This document shows, piece after piece, positions 44,807 through 55,779 of a stretch of 64,000 nucleotides of DNA. Below the pieces are notes generated by a model. The model worked only from the letters and a program-made list of their open reading frames with translations. It was not told the DNA's origin and did not search any database. Source of the stretch: Diphasiastrum complanatum. Lineage: Eukaryota; Streptophyta; Lycopodiopsida; Lycopodiales; Lycopodiaceae. Location: NCBI GenBank assembly GCA_029204225.1, contig CM055102.1, positions 50,435,918-50,499,917 of the forward strand, read 5' to 3'. The position numbers and the translations under genes are program-made. How positions within the stretch are numbered: position 1 is the stretch's first letter; each line of letters opens with the position of its first letter.

Positions 44807-45527
44807 AATGTACGAGCTCCAAAATAATTGTTGTTCTGTAGGGGTCTCTGGTAAATGGCGTTTGGAACATCTTCCCTCTCATGCACGTGTCACAGGTGGT
44901 CAAACTAGTTGCATTCAGATGCTTACTCCTGTCCTAGATCCATGTTGGCTTGCTTGATACAATGCCATTGAGTTCATGTGGCATAGTCGCCTGTGCCATA
45001 GAATATCTGTAGAATCATGGGCTTGATGTGCTTGATCTGTTGGTAGGTGTACCCTCAAACGATACAGATAGCCTTTGTGTCTTCCTTGTGCGATCAACAT
45101 ACTGGTGCTGGCTTCAACGACATTACATGTTTCATCTGAAAATGTCACACAAATCCCAGCATCTGCTATCTTTGCTACTAATAGCAAATCTTGTTGCAGT
45201 GTGGGTATGAAGAGAACATCTTCGAGTCGTCGGTCTCTGCCGTTTGTATTGAGCCATAACGAACCAATACCATTCACTCGGTGTTTTGATCCATCTCCAA
45301 GTTCTATGAATCTTGATGGATCAGTACTTCAAAAATCAGACATTATTTGTCTTGATGTAACGAAGTGTGAAGTAGCTCCTGAATCAAGGATTACCTCTTG
45401 TGTGTCATATGTGGAGGCTATACACACGTCTGTACATAGATAGGCCATTTGTACATAGATAGGCCATTTGACGTAGAAAGAACTATTATTGTTCTCTCGT
45501 TTCCCTTGAGACTGCTTGTTCCTTGGG
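44806..45527 (-). pseudogene. Copia L protease/pre-integrase half
   Basis: Minus-strand sequence from 45527 reads the region after the zinc knuckles, then the protease site ILDSGATSHFVTSR and RFIELGDGSKH, and frame 45277-44915 with SLWLNTNGRDRRLEDVLFIP, LLVAKIADAGICVTF, LWHRRLCHMNSMALYQA. It ends at about 44809 in the start of the integrase core (CDTCMRGKMFQTPF, LELVHS), where the tandem array starts. It parallels 63500-64000 in copia M closely. The other half, with gag, lies at 56628-57271; gypsy K separates them. Confidence 0.85.
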
Positions 45528-45606
45528 TGTTGGAAGTATTTCTACTTTCTACGATGGCTAGGTCTAATGAAGAGTTCATGCGTAGTATAGTGGTAGATCG
45601 GTCGTC
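45528..45606 (-). repeat. Gypsy K left (3') LTR, outer part
   Basis: TGTTGGAAGTATTTCTACTT to CGGTCGTC: the first 79 bp of the K LTR, continued at 50702 after copia G. The five bases outside (TTGGG, 45523-45527) pair with TTGGA at 56628-56632 as target duplication. Confidence 0.85.
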
Positions 45607-46433
45607 TGTGAGAAATTGGCAAAAATCTAGCTTGGTATTTTTTATGACAGAAGTTTGTAAGTGAATCTCACATGTGTGGAGGATGTTCCCACATGTGGAA
45701 AATTGTAGAAGTAAATCAAAATGTTTGATATAGGGGTCTCATAGAATCTCATAGTCAAGCATTTAGGTGTAGGATGTTGATAGGGTCAAATTTGGCATAG
45801 ATGGCAGATTATCCATTTCCACTTGTAATGCCACTATTGGGCCAAAATAGAGTAGAAGGCCAAACTTGTTCCAATTAGAGTGTAGACAAGTGTAATGCTT
45901 TTGTTTGATGAAATTTAAGAGGTCCAATAGGTTTTAGAGGTGAAACCATGTGTGGTCCAATAGGAATTTGAGGTGTGCTTGAATATAGTCCAATATAATT
46001 TAGAGGTGCATGGATCAATGGTCCAATAGGATTAAGAGGTGGCAAAGTGTGATCCAATCATAGTTAAGCATAGTGGTAGCTCATGAATCTACTAATATCA
46101 TTGTACTCCTCATTTGGATCTAATTGATTTTGAGATTGAGTGGATTTTGAGTGTCATTGAATTTCTAGCTTTCTCTCTCTACCCGAGAGCTCATGATGGT
46201 TTTTCTCTCTCTACCCGAGGAGAGCAGCTTGTTTTTACTTATAATACTTTTGGAACACTTCCCACAAGTGTGAGTGAGAGTTGGAAGTGATTGAATGCAT
46301 GTAGTAGTGTGTTTTTGCCATAGAATCAAAAATAGATCTTCAATCTCAATCTAGTCTTGATCTTGGTGCATCTACACACCTTAGGAGATCACAAGTACAT
46401 GTAGTGGACAATCCACACGTGTCAAATTCAACA
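45607..46433 (+). repeat. Copia G 5' LTR
   Basis: 827 bp, TGTGAGAAATTGG...TTCAACA. Nearly identical to 49873-50696. It holds CTCACATGTGTGGAGGATGT and CCCACATGTGG (decayed forms of CACACGTGTG present in the other LTR), a CCCACAAGTGTGAGTGAG site near 46263 and CCACACGTGTCAAATTC at the end. Target duplication TCGTC (45602-45606) against TCATC (50697-50701). Confidence 0.92.
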
Positions 46434-46446
46434 TGGTATCAGAGCC
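46434..46446 (+). other. Copia G primer binding site
   Basis: TGGTATCAGAGCC directly follows the LTR end and matches the 3' end complement of plant initiator tRNA-Met. Confidence 0.92.
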
Positions 46447-47190
46447 TACCTAAGGTTACCATGCATTTTGATCCATTTGAGTGAAAACTATTCATCAATC
46501 TTGAACTAGAAATTGTCAAGGCCCATTTTCCTAGCTATCTTGTTCAATTTTGGATCAAAAGAGATCAAAAAGACATTGATTAGGTCTGACCTGGTCCTGT
46601 ACGGAATCAGGTGCTCAGACACGTGTGAGGAACATCCAATTTCAGTTTGGGAGTTCTCTTTCATGTTTGATCCAAAAATCTTGCTAGATAGCTTGTTTTG
46701 AAGCTATTTTTGTCTAGTTTTTGATGCAATCAGTTTCATTCCATTTGGTTGAGCCAATCAAAAGTTATAAGCTTTTGAAGAGGGTTTGGTAGGGCACCTA
46801 GACCTGGGTGGACACATTTGGTTTGGTCAAGAGATTGCTTGTTTGATCCAAAATCACAGTTGAATGCTTACCAATCTCATCTATATGTGATCTAGGCACT
46901 GTTTTGAGATCTTAGCCATTTTGTTTCATGCAATATCATTGTATTTGAGTCAAATTTGGTTTCTTAGTGTATTTAACACGTGCTAAGAGTGTTTGATCCT
47001 AACTTTGCCCGTACTCCATCATTTGATGTGAAGTAGATCTAGTTTTGGAGAGATTGAGATAGCTAGTGAGAATCATCTCACAGTTTGTTGCAAAATCTTG
47101 CATAGGAGATGGTAGCACACCATTATTGGATCCTATAGTGAGAGAGAAGCAACATTTTTTGTTCATCACTTTTATTTATCTCCACTTTAC
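46447..47190 (+). other. Copia G leader
   Basis: 744 bp of non-coding leader between primer site and ATG, AT-rich, with scattered short frames. It contains GACACGTGTGAGG near 46620. No conserved ORF seen. Confidence 0.6.
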
Positions 47191-49746
47191 ATGACTTCAA
47201 TGAGTTCATACTCGTTGCAACCAAGTGAGAGATTGTCTACTTCCAATTATTCAATATGGAAGTTGAGGATGGAGTCCATCTTGATACTCCAAGACGTGAT
47301 GGACATTGTACTTGGGATTGAGGAGGAGCCTCAAGTCCTTCAAGAAGTACAAAAATACAAGAAGAGAGCTAGGATGGCTCTCCACTACATTAAGATGAAT
47401 GTCTCTAATGAGATATTGAGGGAGATTGGTGATTGTTCTACATCCAAGGAAGCTTGGGATTGTCTCAAGTCCATCTATGAGGCTAAGAACACCTCTAGGC
47501 TCCTCACTCTTAGAAATCAAATATTCCAAAGTAGTCAAAAGAGTGATGAGAGTGCATCTAATTATGTTTTGAGAGTCAAGGATATTCATAGGGAGCTTGC
47601 ATGTATTGGTGAATCAATTAATCAAAGTGAGCTAGTCCAAGTCATTCTCAATGGCTTGAGAGATGAATATAACAACCTTGTCCAATCCTATGCCATTAAG
47701 GAGGAGCTACCAACTTTGGAGGCCCTTCAAAGCGTGCTTATTTCTGAAGAATCAAGACAAGAGTACAAACACTTGAGGATGGACAAGCCATCACTCAATC
47801 ATGATGATGGCAAAGTTCTATTTGCCAAGCACAAAGAGAGGAGTAAGAAGCAACACCATCACTTCTCGAATGAAAAGGAGGAGGAGGATACCTCTCATGC
47901 TTCTACTTCAAATCTCAAGAAGAAAAAGATCAAGTGCTTTTATTGTGGCAAGAAAGGCCATTATGCCACCAATTGCTTCAAGAAGAAGAATCGACTCAAT
48001 CAAGCCAACATCACCAATGAGAAAGAAGACTATATTGCAAGTGATGGAGAAGGCTCTCTTATGGCATCAAGCTTCTCCTCTTCCACCTTCAACAAGGATG
48101 ACTCATGGTATATTGATAGTGGAGCATCTTCACATATGTGTGGCTCCAAGCACTCTTTTTCATCTATTATACCTTATGATGGAGTCAAGAACACCATATA
48201 CTTTGCAAATAAGCATGAGTGCAATATTGAAGGAGTAGGGATTATTCCCTTGAAGCTTGCATCTTCTAAAGATCTCTTTCTCAACAATGTTCTTTTTGTC
48301 CCAAAGCTTACAAAGAACATCTTAAGTGTTGGCCAACTTCTTGATAGTGGCTTTGATATCAATTTCAATATTGACAATTGTTTGATCAAGAAGGATGGTG
48401 AGATCCTTGCATATGGATCAAGATTTGAAGGCATCTTCAAATTGGATCCAAGTGAGAGTGCAAACTCTCTTGATGTTTCTTATATGTCCAATATTTCAAA
48501 GGAGGATGATCACACAAGATGCACATATCTTCTCTCTTCAAGTATTATGGTGTATGATTATTCCTTATTATTCAAAGCATATGTTGAGAAGAAATTCTCA
48601 TTGAAGATCAAAGCTTTGAGGAGTATTGGAGCTCTTGAAGGAATAGCACCATATGAAGCTTTATTCAAGATGAAGCCTAAGGTTGATCACCTTAGTGAAC
48701 TTGGTAGTGCTTGCTTTGCACATATTCCCTTGGAAACAAGGAGGAAGGATGATCCAAGCTCATGGATCATGATTGGATATTCATCCATCAAGGAGGCCTT
48801 TAGTGTCTTTACACTCTCTCTCTCAAAAGTGATTGTGAATAGAGATGTCATATTGCATGAAGATTTAATCTTGGAAGTGGCCGAGATCAAGGCTTCTCAA
48901 GAAGCATCACAAGTTATCTTTTTTGAAGGTATTCAAGTTATGTTGGGGCCAAGGTGTGAGGAGGAGTTTCTTCTTCATATGATTTCAAGAAGATCTTCAA
49001 GATGCATGGCCGAGACTTTATGGCTCACCTTACATGTCAAAGAGGGGCTTCTTTCATGTTGTATCTACTACAACACATTCATATATGCTTCTCTTCCTTT
49101 GCTTGAAATGCTATCTTGCTTCATTGAATTTTTTGGATCTCAAAATTCAAGAAAAGCTATACTAGTTTTGTATGATGCTTATGGTATGGACATGTTTCTT
49201 GTCATTATTGACTTAGATGTGTTTCCAATACTTTGTGAAAGCAAGATATTGCATTGTCAAAAGTATGCTCTTGGTTCTAGTAAGAACAAGATTGAGCTTG
49301 GTACTCACTTTTTTGAAAATCATGTTTTCACATGTTTTGAGGCAAATTGTAAACTCCTCTTGAGAATAAGTGAAGCATCCAAAGTGGAAACTTACATCCT
49401 TGAGAGAGTAACTAGCCTAAAAAAGATCAAGATAGTCTTTGATATCAAGATTAGATCCATCATGGATATAGTTCATTGTATGTGGACTAGTCAAGCCAGA
49501 AAGCATAATCTTGATAATCATCATTGTTTCACATCTTATGATCTTGATCTCCATGATCCTTATGAGGCTTGGAAGCCTCAGATTTCTCTATTTATGGTGC
49601 ATCCATCATGCAAGTGGAACTTTCAAAGCAAAGATCATCATCATGCATGGAGGAAGCCCATGATCATAGTGGCATATTGGTGGAGCACTCTTCAAAGGCA
49701 TTGGCAAGAGATCTCTACCAAAGAGATCTTATCATGGATATGGTGA
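47191..49746 (+). CDS. Copia G ORF: gag-protease-mini-integrase-novel module
   Basis: An uninterrupted 851-codon ORF. Residues about 1-200 are copia gag (NYSIWKLRMESILILQDVMD, RMALHYIKMNVSNEILREIG, LVQVILNGLRDEYNNLVQSY). A zinc knuckle CFYCGKKGHYATNC starts at residue 249. The protease site DSGASSH starts at residue 309. The integrase is shrunken: the HH-CC finger and catalytic Glu region are gone, leaving FKAYVEKKFSLKIKALRSIG and FAHIPLETRRKDDPSSWIMI joined in frame. From about residue 580 the ORF continues as a 270-residue module (YASLPLLEMLSCFIEFFGSQ, ILVLYDAYGMDMFLVIIDLD, KIKIVFDIKIRSIMD, SYDLDLHDPYEAWKP) with no RT or RNase H motif. Copia H shares it. The start aligns with sister gags. 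It would need RT and integrase from another element. The role of the module is unknown. Confidence 0.85.
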   Translation: MTSMSSYSLQPSERLSTSNYSIWKLRMESILILQDVMDIVLGIEEEPQVLQEVQKYKKRARMALHYIKMNVSNEILREIGDCSTSKEAWDCLKSIYEAKNTSRLLTLRNQIFQSSQKSDESASNYVLRVKDIHRELACIGESINQSELVQVILNGLRDEYNNLVQSYAIKEELPTLEALQSVLISEESRQEYKHLRMDKPSLNHDDGKVLFAKHKERSKKQHHHFSNEKEEEDTSHASTSNLKKKKIKCFYCGKKGHYATNCFKKKNRLNQANITNEKEDYIASDGEGSLMASSFSSSTFNKDDSWYIDSGASSHMCGSKHSFSSIIPYDGVKNTIYFANKHECNIEGVGIIPLKLASSKDLFLNNVLFVPKLTKNILSVGQLLDSGFDINFNIDNCLIKKDGEILAYGSRFEGIFKLDPSESANSLDVSYMSNISKEDDHTRCTYLLSSSIMVYDYSLLFKAYVEKKFSLKIKALRSIGALEGIAPYEALFKMKPKVDHLSELGSACFAHIPLETRRKDDPSSWIMIGYSSIKEAFSVFTLSLSKVIVNRDVILHEDLILEVAEIKASQEASQVIFFEGIQVMLGPRCEEEFLLHMISRRSSRCMAETLWLTLHVKEGLLSCCIYYNTFIYASLPLLEMLSCFIEFFGSQNSRKAILVLYDAYGMDMFLVIIDLDVFPILCESKILHCQKYALGSSKNKIELGTHFFENHVFTCFEANCKLLLRISEASKVETYILERVTSLKKIKIVFDIKIRSIMDIVHCMWTSQARKHNLDNHHCFTSYDLDLHDPYEAWKPQISLFMVHPSCKWNFQSKDHHHAWRKPMIIVAYWWSTLQRHWQEISTKEILSWIW

Positions 49747-49863
49747 GGGTGCTGCTATGATGGATCCCTTGGCTGATCTTCACTTCTTATGCATACCAAA
49801 GGATCCACTCAAAAAGATTTACAAACTTCTCAAGTGATCTAGTACCTTTCCAAGCTATTTTTT

Positions 49864-49872
49864 GAGGAGGAG
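49864..49872 (+). other. Copia G polypurine tract
   Basis: GAGGAGGAG directly before the 3' LTR, the primer for plus-strand synthesis. Copia B and H have the same sequence style at this place. Confidence 0.85.
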
Positions 49873-50696
49873 TGTGAGAAATTGGCAAAATCTAGCTTGG
49901 TATTTTTTATGATAGAAGTTTGTAAGTGAATCTCACGTGTGGAGGATGTTCCCACGTGTGGAAAATTGTAAAATAAATCAAAATGTTTGATATAGGGGTC
50001 TCATAGAATTTCATAGTCAAGCATTTAGGTGTAGGATGTTGATAGGGTCAAATTTGGCATAGATGGCAAATTATCCATTTCCACTTGTAATGCCACTATT
50101 GGGCCAAACTAGAGTAGGAGGCCAAACTTTTTTCCAATTAGAGTGTAGACAAGTGTAATGCTTTTGTTTGATGAAGTTTAAGAGGTCCAATAGGTTTTAG
50201 AGGTGGAACCATGTGTGGTCCAATAGGAATTTGAGGTGTGCTTGAATATAGTCCAATAGAATTTAGAGGTGCATGGATCGATGGTCCAACAGGATTAAGA
50301 GGTGGCAAAGTGTGATCCAATCATAGTTAAGCATAGTGGTAGCTCATGAATCTACTAATATCATTGTACTCCTCATTTGGATCTAATTGATTTTGAGATT
50401 GAGTGGATTTTGAGTGTCATTGAATTTCTAGCTTTCTCTCTCTACTCGAGAGCTCATGATGGTTTTTCTCTCTCTACCCGAGGAGAGCAGCTTGTTTCTA
50501 CTTAGAATACTTTTGGAACACTTCCCACACGTGTGAGTGAGAGTTGGAAGTGATTGAATGCATGTAGTAGTGTGTTTTTGCCATAGAATCAAAGATAGAT
50601 CTTCAATCTCAATCTAGTCTTGATCTTGGTGCATCTACACACCTTAGGAGATCACAAGTACATGTAGTGGACAATCCACACGTGTGAAATTCAACA
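49873..50696 (+). repeat. Copia G 3' LTR
   Basis: 824 bp, TGTGAGAAATTGG...TTCAACA, differing from the 5' LTR at a small number of positions, several of them CpG transitions (CACGTG here against CACATG there). It carries TCTCACGTGTGGAGG, CCCACGTGTGG, CCCACACGTGTGAG and CCACACGTGTGAA. Few differences mean a fairly recent insertion. Confidence 0.92.
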
Positions 50697-50701
50697 TCAT
50701 C

Positions 50702-51512
50702 CACCTTCTAAGTTCTACAAAGCTTAACAACTGTGAAATAAAAACATAAACGAAAAGAGAGCACCAAGGCTTCCCAACTGGTGCTCGAAATAGAAACTAA
50801 TTAAGGTGTGGCTAAGGCGGTACCAACTAGCCACTACTTGGAAAGTAAATAAACTTGCTAAGGCGGTACCCAACTAGCAAGGATCAACAATAAACTAGGC
50901 TTGCTAAGGCTTCCCAACTAGCAAACCGTAAAACTAATACTAACTCCCAAAGGAAAATAAATAATAAATTGCGGCTAACTAAATAATTATCAAATAAAGC
51001 ATGCCACAATAATCCAATGAAAGGAGGCAAGAGGAGGCCCGAGCACCTTCCCTCAAGCTTTGCACCTTTCAATGGGAACACAAAGAAATAGAATGATAAT
51101 CTCAAAGAGAGATCAATTTAGCATAATCTCAGTGTTGTTTTACAAGGGAAATGCCTCTCTTCTTATAGCAAGAAGGGCCTTCCATAAGCTTCTACTAACT
51201 TATGGGATTATTTTCTAAAACTTGCAATTCTAAGACTTCTAAACTTCTCCACTTCTAACTTAGAAAGCCTAAGACTCTAAACTTAGAACTCAAGATAACT
51301 TGGAATCTTTTATTTTCTAAGCTTAAGTTTCTAAGTTGAAGTTCTCTAAGTTAAGTTTTCTAACTTAGAAGTTTAGAATTTAATTAAGTTTCTACCCATG
51401 GACTTATAACACACATGTCATGGTAGAAGTTTATTAACAAGTACTCACAGTGGGCTTATAATACACATGCCACGGTGTTTTATTTTACTTTGATTTTACT
51501 TTGTTGCTAACA
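50702..51512 (-). repeat. Gypsy K left (3') LTR, inner part
   Basis: It continues the LTR from 45606 with CACCTTCTAAGTTC and ends GTTGCTAACA. It contains three direct words of the form GCTAAGGCGGTACC/GCTAAGGCTTCCC with CAACTAGC. The right LTR has lost about 50 bp between two of them. A minus-strand TATA-like GCTATAAGAAGAG lies at about 51160-51175. Confidence 0.88.
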
Positions 51513-51524
51513 CTATCCCCATCC
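51513..51524 (-). other. Gypsy K polypurine tract
   Basis: Minus-strand GGATGGGGATAG directly before the 3' LTR, as expected for a minus-strand element. Confidence 0.75.
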
Positions 51525-53215
51525 TTATTTGATTGGCGGTCCCATACCAATGGTAATAGAAAGAACTCCACTCCTTATGGTGTAGGAGTCAAAGTCAGTG
51601 CACTTGTAGACATGGAACTTTTTGTGAAGTGCTGCTCTATAGGAGATGAAGCTTTGAAGAAGGATGAGTGTCTCCAAAGATTTGGCTCTTTGATGGTTTG
51701 TATTTCCAATTGCTCACGCTGATGATTCAATGGATGATGTACAAGACCTTGGGTTGTTGAACAACACAAGGTGAGAATGAACGGTAATGAGATGAAGGTG
51801 AGGGTAAGTGGCAAGATGTGAGTCGGATATAGAGGGTGGTGGAGGTGGGTGAATAGATCGACGGTTTGTTGCTCATAGTAGTCTCTTGAAAACATAATGT
51901 TGGCATAATTGTGATTGTCGCATTGTAACTTAATTGTACCGTTGACAACTCCATAAAGGACTGCTTGGAATAGAGGCTTGAACGATCGCCCTTTTATTTT
52001 TTTTGTATAAAGTAGTGCCCTTTGAATAGTCAACAAGTTAATAATTTGCCGATTTCTGTAATTGCGACAACACCCCTTGTTGTGTTGTAAAAAATCTCCA
52101 AGGTCCTTTTGATAATATGCTTGTCTTGGCTCGGCGGGAGTTCTGAATTGGCATCATTTGTATGCTGTAGATGCTGCAGACTTGTCTGCTCCACGAAGTG
52201 CTTCAAGTGAGAACTAGAGCAAGTTCAGAATGATCAATCAGGTGGGAATGAGGACTTGAAGCATGGATGAGAAAAGTGATATGAAGCTTCAAGATTAATT
52301 ATATGGTGGATCATCGGGGAAGGAATGGGTGTGGACAAGGGATGATAGAGATCTTGCGTGTCTTTTTATACATGTTCATAACCAATGCTCAATGTACATT
52401 TTTCCAAAGAGTCATCATTGTTTGCCATTGAAAATGACATTTGTCCTTGGGATTGTGTATCTATAGTTCCATTCACTGATGGATTTGGAATTTCTTCATT
52501 ATTGCAACTTTTGAGCTTGTTGAAGTAGCTGGCATGGATATATAGCTGAAAAAGTGTGGATTTTGTATCGCTTACATGAAACCAACTGCTTATTGAAGGT
52601 GGTTGTGGTTTTTTGTGAACATTCCATCTTGTTGAAAAGATGGATCATTTGTTGGATAATATTGGTAGCCAGATAATGTGCTCCGATGATTTCCAAATAG
52701 AACATATATTGTGAAGTCCCTTAACGACTTTTCTCCAACCTATATGTTGTTTCTTGGGAGTCCACACATGAAAAAAAATATTGCGTGGAAGCGTGTGTGA
52801 GTAGTCTCTGGCTTGTGTCTTCTGAGTAGTGATTTTTCCTCACATTTGAATTGTGCTTTGGGGTTGCACAACATCGCTTGTGAAGATAATTTGTGTTGGC
52901 GATACACCGGTAGATAATATGTGATGGAGTATGGTGATAATGGCGGTGCACAAGGTAGTGTTGTTGTGTGATCTTTTTGACTCTGTACAACAATTGAATG
53001 TTTTGGAATAGAAGCTGAAAGTTACGCCTGAGTACTTTAAAGATTTTTTGACTGACAGACATGCAAGAAAACAAAAACATAACGTAAAAGGGTGTAAAAA
53101 GAAAAGTAAAAAAATGAGCAAACTAAAAGAACATGCTCACAAAATGACATAGGTTACAGACTTACAAACACATATTTGGACTCACATAACAAACTTCAAT
53201 CAGTAAATCTCCCAG
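51525..53215 (-). other. Gypsy K internal region without pol
   Basis: About 1.7 kb between the polypurine tract and gag. Short minus-strand frames (for example 52036-51575) show no protease, RT, RNase H or integrase motif. Together with the LTRs this marks K as a gag-only, non-autonomous gypsy. Confidence 0.6.
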
Positions 53216-54491
53216 ACATAGCACAACTGTGTCAGCGCAAGTGTGAAGGGCAATCCTTAACATGGTGGTCAATGCCACAATTTTCACAAGCTGGTGGAAA
53301 ACGAAGTTTGTTTGGGCAGCAAATACTAGGATGTTTATCTGCACAGATAAAGCATCCGTGTATTACGAGAAATTGTTGCGTCGTAAACACAGCTTGGTTT
53401 GGATCGTATATCGGGGCATTAGGTTCATATGGATAATATACCACTGCTTCAGAGGAGTATCCTGGTGGAGTAGTGGCGTCCACAAAATAAGTTGATAGAT
53501 CTATGGAATTTGGATCAAAAAAATGCACAGCTGGTTGTGAAATGGGTTGATTAACGACAAAGTGCTAGTGTGGTTGGAACTAATTGGGTGCAATTGGTCG
53601 TGGTTGATAAACTCCTAGTGGTGGCATGGGTTGTTGTGGAGTGAAGGGGCGGTAATCCTGATACATTGGTCTGGGTGCTAGTGGGAGATGGGTTTTCAAA
53701 TGGGGACGATTCTGCAAACAGATAGGACACCAAACATGTTCTCTTGTTGGAAAAGATTTATCAACAATATTTTTCATAGCATTTTGGAAATCAGTCGTTA
53801 GTTTGTCCATGTGAGTTTGTTGAGCTTGCTGCCAAGTTTCCATTTGATGTAGAAGTTCTAAAGATTGGGCTGTATTCTCAATCTTTTGGTTGTGAAGATG
53901 TTCGAGGAGTTTGGATTTCTTGTCGTGGTAATCAAAGTCTTCATCGGACCCCTCGTCTTCTTCGCAAATGGCATCAGTCATGACATCCTTAAGTTGATCA
54001 TAAAGATCAACTGGTTTCAGTTCTCAGTGGATACTTTTAAGGAGTCCAACCAGGAACAATTTGATGATCGTTCGTTCGGTGATATGCTCATCAACACATT
54101 CTATCTTGAGACGTTTAAAATGTTCAATGTAGCTTCTTACAGACTCTTCGCGATGCATCTTGATATGTGTGATTTGGATGAATGGACTTTGAGTCAGTTT
54201 AGAAAGTTTGAAACGCTTGATAAGAGCGTCTTTGAAGGTATTCCAAGAAATAAGATCAAGAACTTCTAGGTTGAGATACCACTCTTTGGCTGTTCCATAG
54301 AGCACCATAGGAAATAGTTTGAGCTTTTCAGTTTCAGAGGTGTCTCCATAGAAGTGACATGCATTATCAAAGTTTTGAAGAAATCTATCTGGGTCAGATT
54401 CTCCATCGTACTTTGGTGCAACAATGCGTGGGATTCTGCGTTCTACGCATGGAGGTGCAGCATTAAAAGATTCAGCACAATCTCGTGACAT
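53216..54491 (-). pseudogene. Gypsy K gag
   Basis: The frame 54491-54024 has the retrotransposon gag core: APKYDGESDPDRFLQNFD, FYGDTSETEKLKLFPMVLYG, TAKEWYLNLEVLDLISWNTF. A TGA at 54021-54023 (probably from TGG) interrupts, but the same frame runs on through ELKPVDLYDQLKDVMTDAIC to 53580. A frameshift leads to 53528-53232, which ends in two Cys-rich motifs: CFICADKHPSICC and CENCGIDHHVKDC (zinc-knuckle-like, one residue short of CX2CX4HX4C). Gag would form particles and bind RNA; pol must come from elsewhere. Confidence 0.82.
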
Positions 54492-54679
54492 GATGCAGAA
54501 TGAGAAACAGAATAACAGTACAAATGATCAGTACAGTACTGTACTTGGTCACAAAAGATCAAAAAAGTGGTTTACTTGCAAGATAGTGAATTTGGCTCGA
54601 ATCTATACTTTCCTGGAGTAACAGAAGTCACAAACAGGCTGTTGAATCATAATACAATACTCGCAAATTCTGACAGTTA

Positions 54680-55240
54680 ATTTTCACTGACAAAATATGA
54701 ATTTTTTTAATTTTTTGACTTTTTTGTAAAGGATAGAATTCGTAGAGGATGTATGGAAATCGTTCAGACTGTGGGTGATTTTGTGGGATAGTCGGCGAAT
54801 TTTGATATTCAGAAATTTTTTTTTTTTTTTTTAGAATTCACTAGAAATCGGGCATATTGTGGACGATTTCGTGGTATGATCGGCGAATTCTGATAAGGAG
54901 TTTTCATAGACAGAATATGAATTTTTAAAATTTTTGGTTTTTTTGTAAAGGACAGAATTCACAGAGGATGTATAGAAATCGTTCAGACTGTGGGCGATTT
55001 CATGGGATGGTCGGCGAATTCTGATACTGAGATTTTTATTTTTTTTTTGGAATTCGTCAGAAATCGTGCACATTGTGGACGATTTCATGGTAGGTCGGCA
55101 AATTCTGATAAGAAGTTTTCACAGACAGAATATGAATTTTAAAATTTTTTTTTGCTTCTTTGTGAAGGACAGAATTCGCAGAGAATGTATAGAAATCGTT
55201 CAGACTGTGGGCGATTTCGTGGTATGGTCGACGAATTCTG
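54680..55240 (-). repeat. 218-bp tandem repeats in gypsy K leader
   Basis: CGTTCAGACTGTGGGYGATT recurs at about 54761, 54980 and 55197 (periods 219 and 217). Between them TCGGCGAATTCTGATA and GTGGACGATTTC also recur. About 2.6 copies, non-coding, upstream of gag. Confidence 0.8.
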
Positions 55241-55764
55241 ATACGGATGTTTTGCTGATAGATAAGAATAATAGTGGAAAAAGTGATTTTCTGACAGAAA
55301 ACAGGCTAAATCTCTAAGATAGAATTTGCGGAGCTGTTGGAGGACTGATCTTGCATAGATCTAACCTCAGTGAAGCCGGCGAATTTCGACACAAAGATTT
55401 GAGTGGAAAACAAAGGATTTTGATAGTAAAACAGTGGGTTTTCGAAAAATGTAAGCAGGGTCAGAATTCGTGGAGGTGATAGAATGGAAGATCCATGTTT
55501 GTTATGGCTGCAGACAGACCGACGAATTCTGATATGCTTGTTGGTCGAAAAGAAATGTCACTTGGGTCACTTCTTTCAAAGAAAATGCCCAAGTTGACAC
55601 TTTTGTTGCTTCCCCCCGGCTTGATAGGTTGCTCAGCAGCTCTTGTAGGACTTGGAGAGAAGTCTTGTGCTGTAGTGTGAAGGAAAATAGCAAGTAAGCA
55701 TACACACAAGCACGTTAGTAAAAAAAAAAACAAGTAAGCTATGTAAAAAAAAAAACTTAGAAAG

Positions 55765-55778
55765 CGGCAACAACGCCA
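55765..55778 (-). other. Gypsy K primer binding site
   Basis: Minus-strand TGGCGTTGTTGCCG one base after the LTR end. The complement of plant tRNA-Asp starts TGGCGCCGTTGCCG (from memory), two C-to-T steps away. Confidence 0.75.
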
Positions 55779-55779
55779 A

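Noticed and set aside
47251-48890. Minus-strand and second-frame ORFs inside copia G
   Set aside because: Shadows of the 851-codon plus-strand ORF.
50138-50320. 60-residue ORFs at 45875-46057 and 50138-50320 (minus)
   Set aside because: The two are the same LTR sequence of copia G read backwards; no family motif, so probably non-coding.
51575-52036. Possible gene of 153 codons in gypsy K
   Set aside because: No motif, low-complexity His/Leu/Thr composition, in the pol-less part of K. Kept only as unassigned internal sequence.
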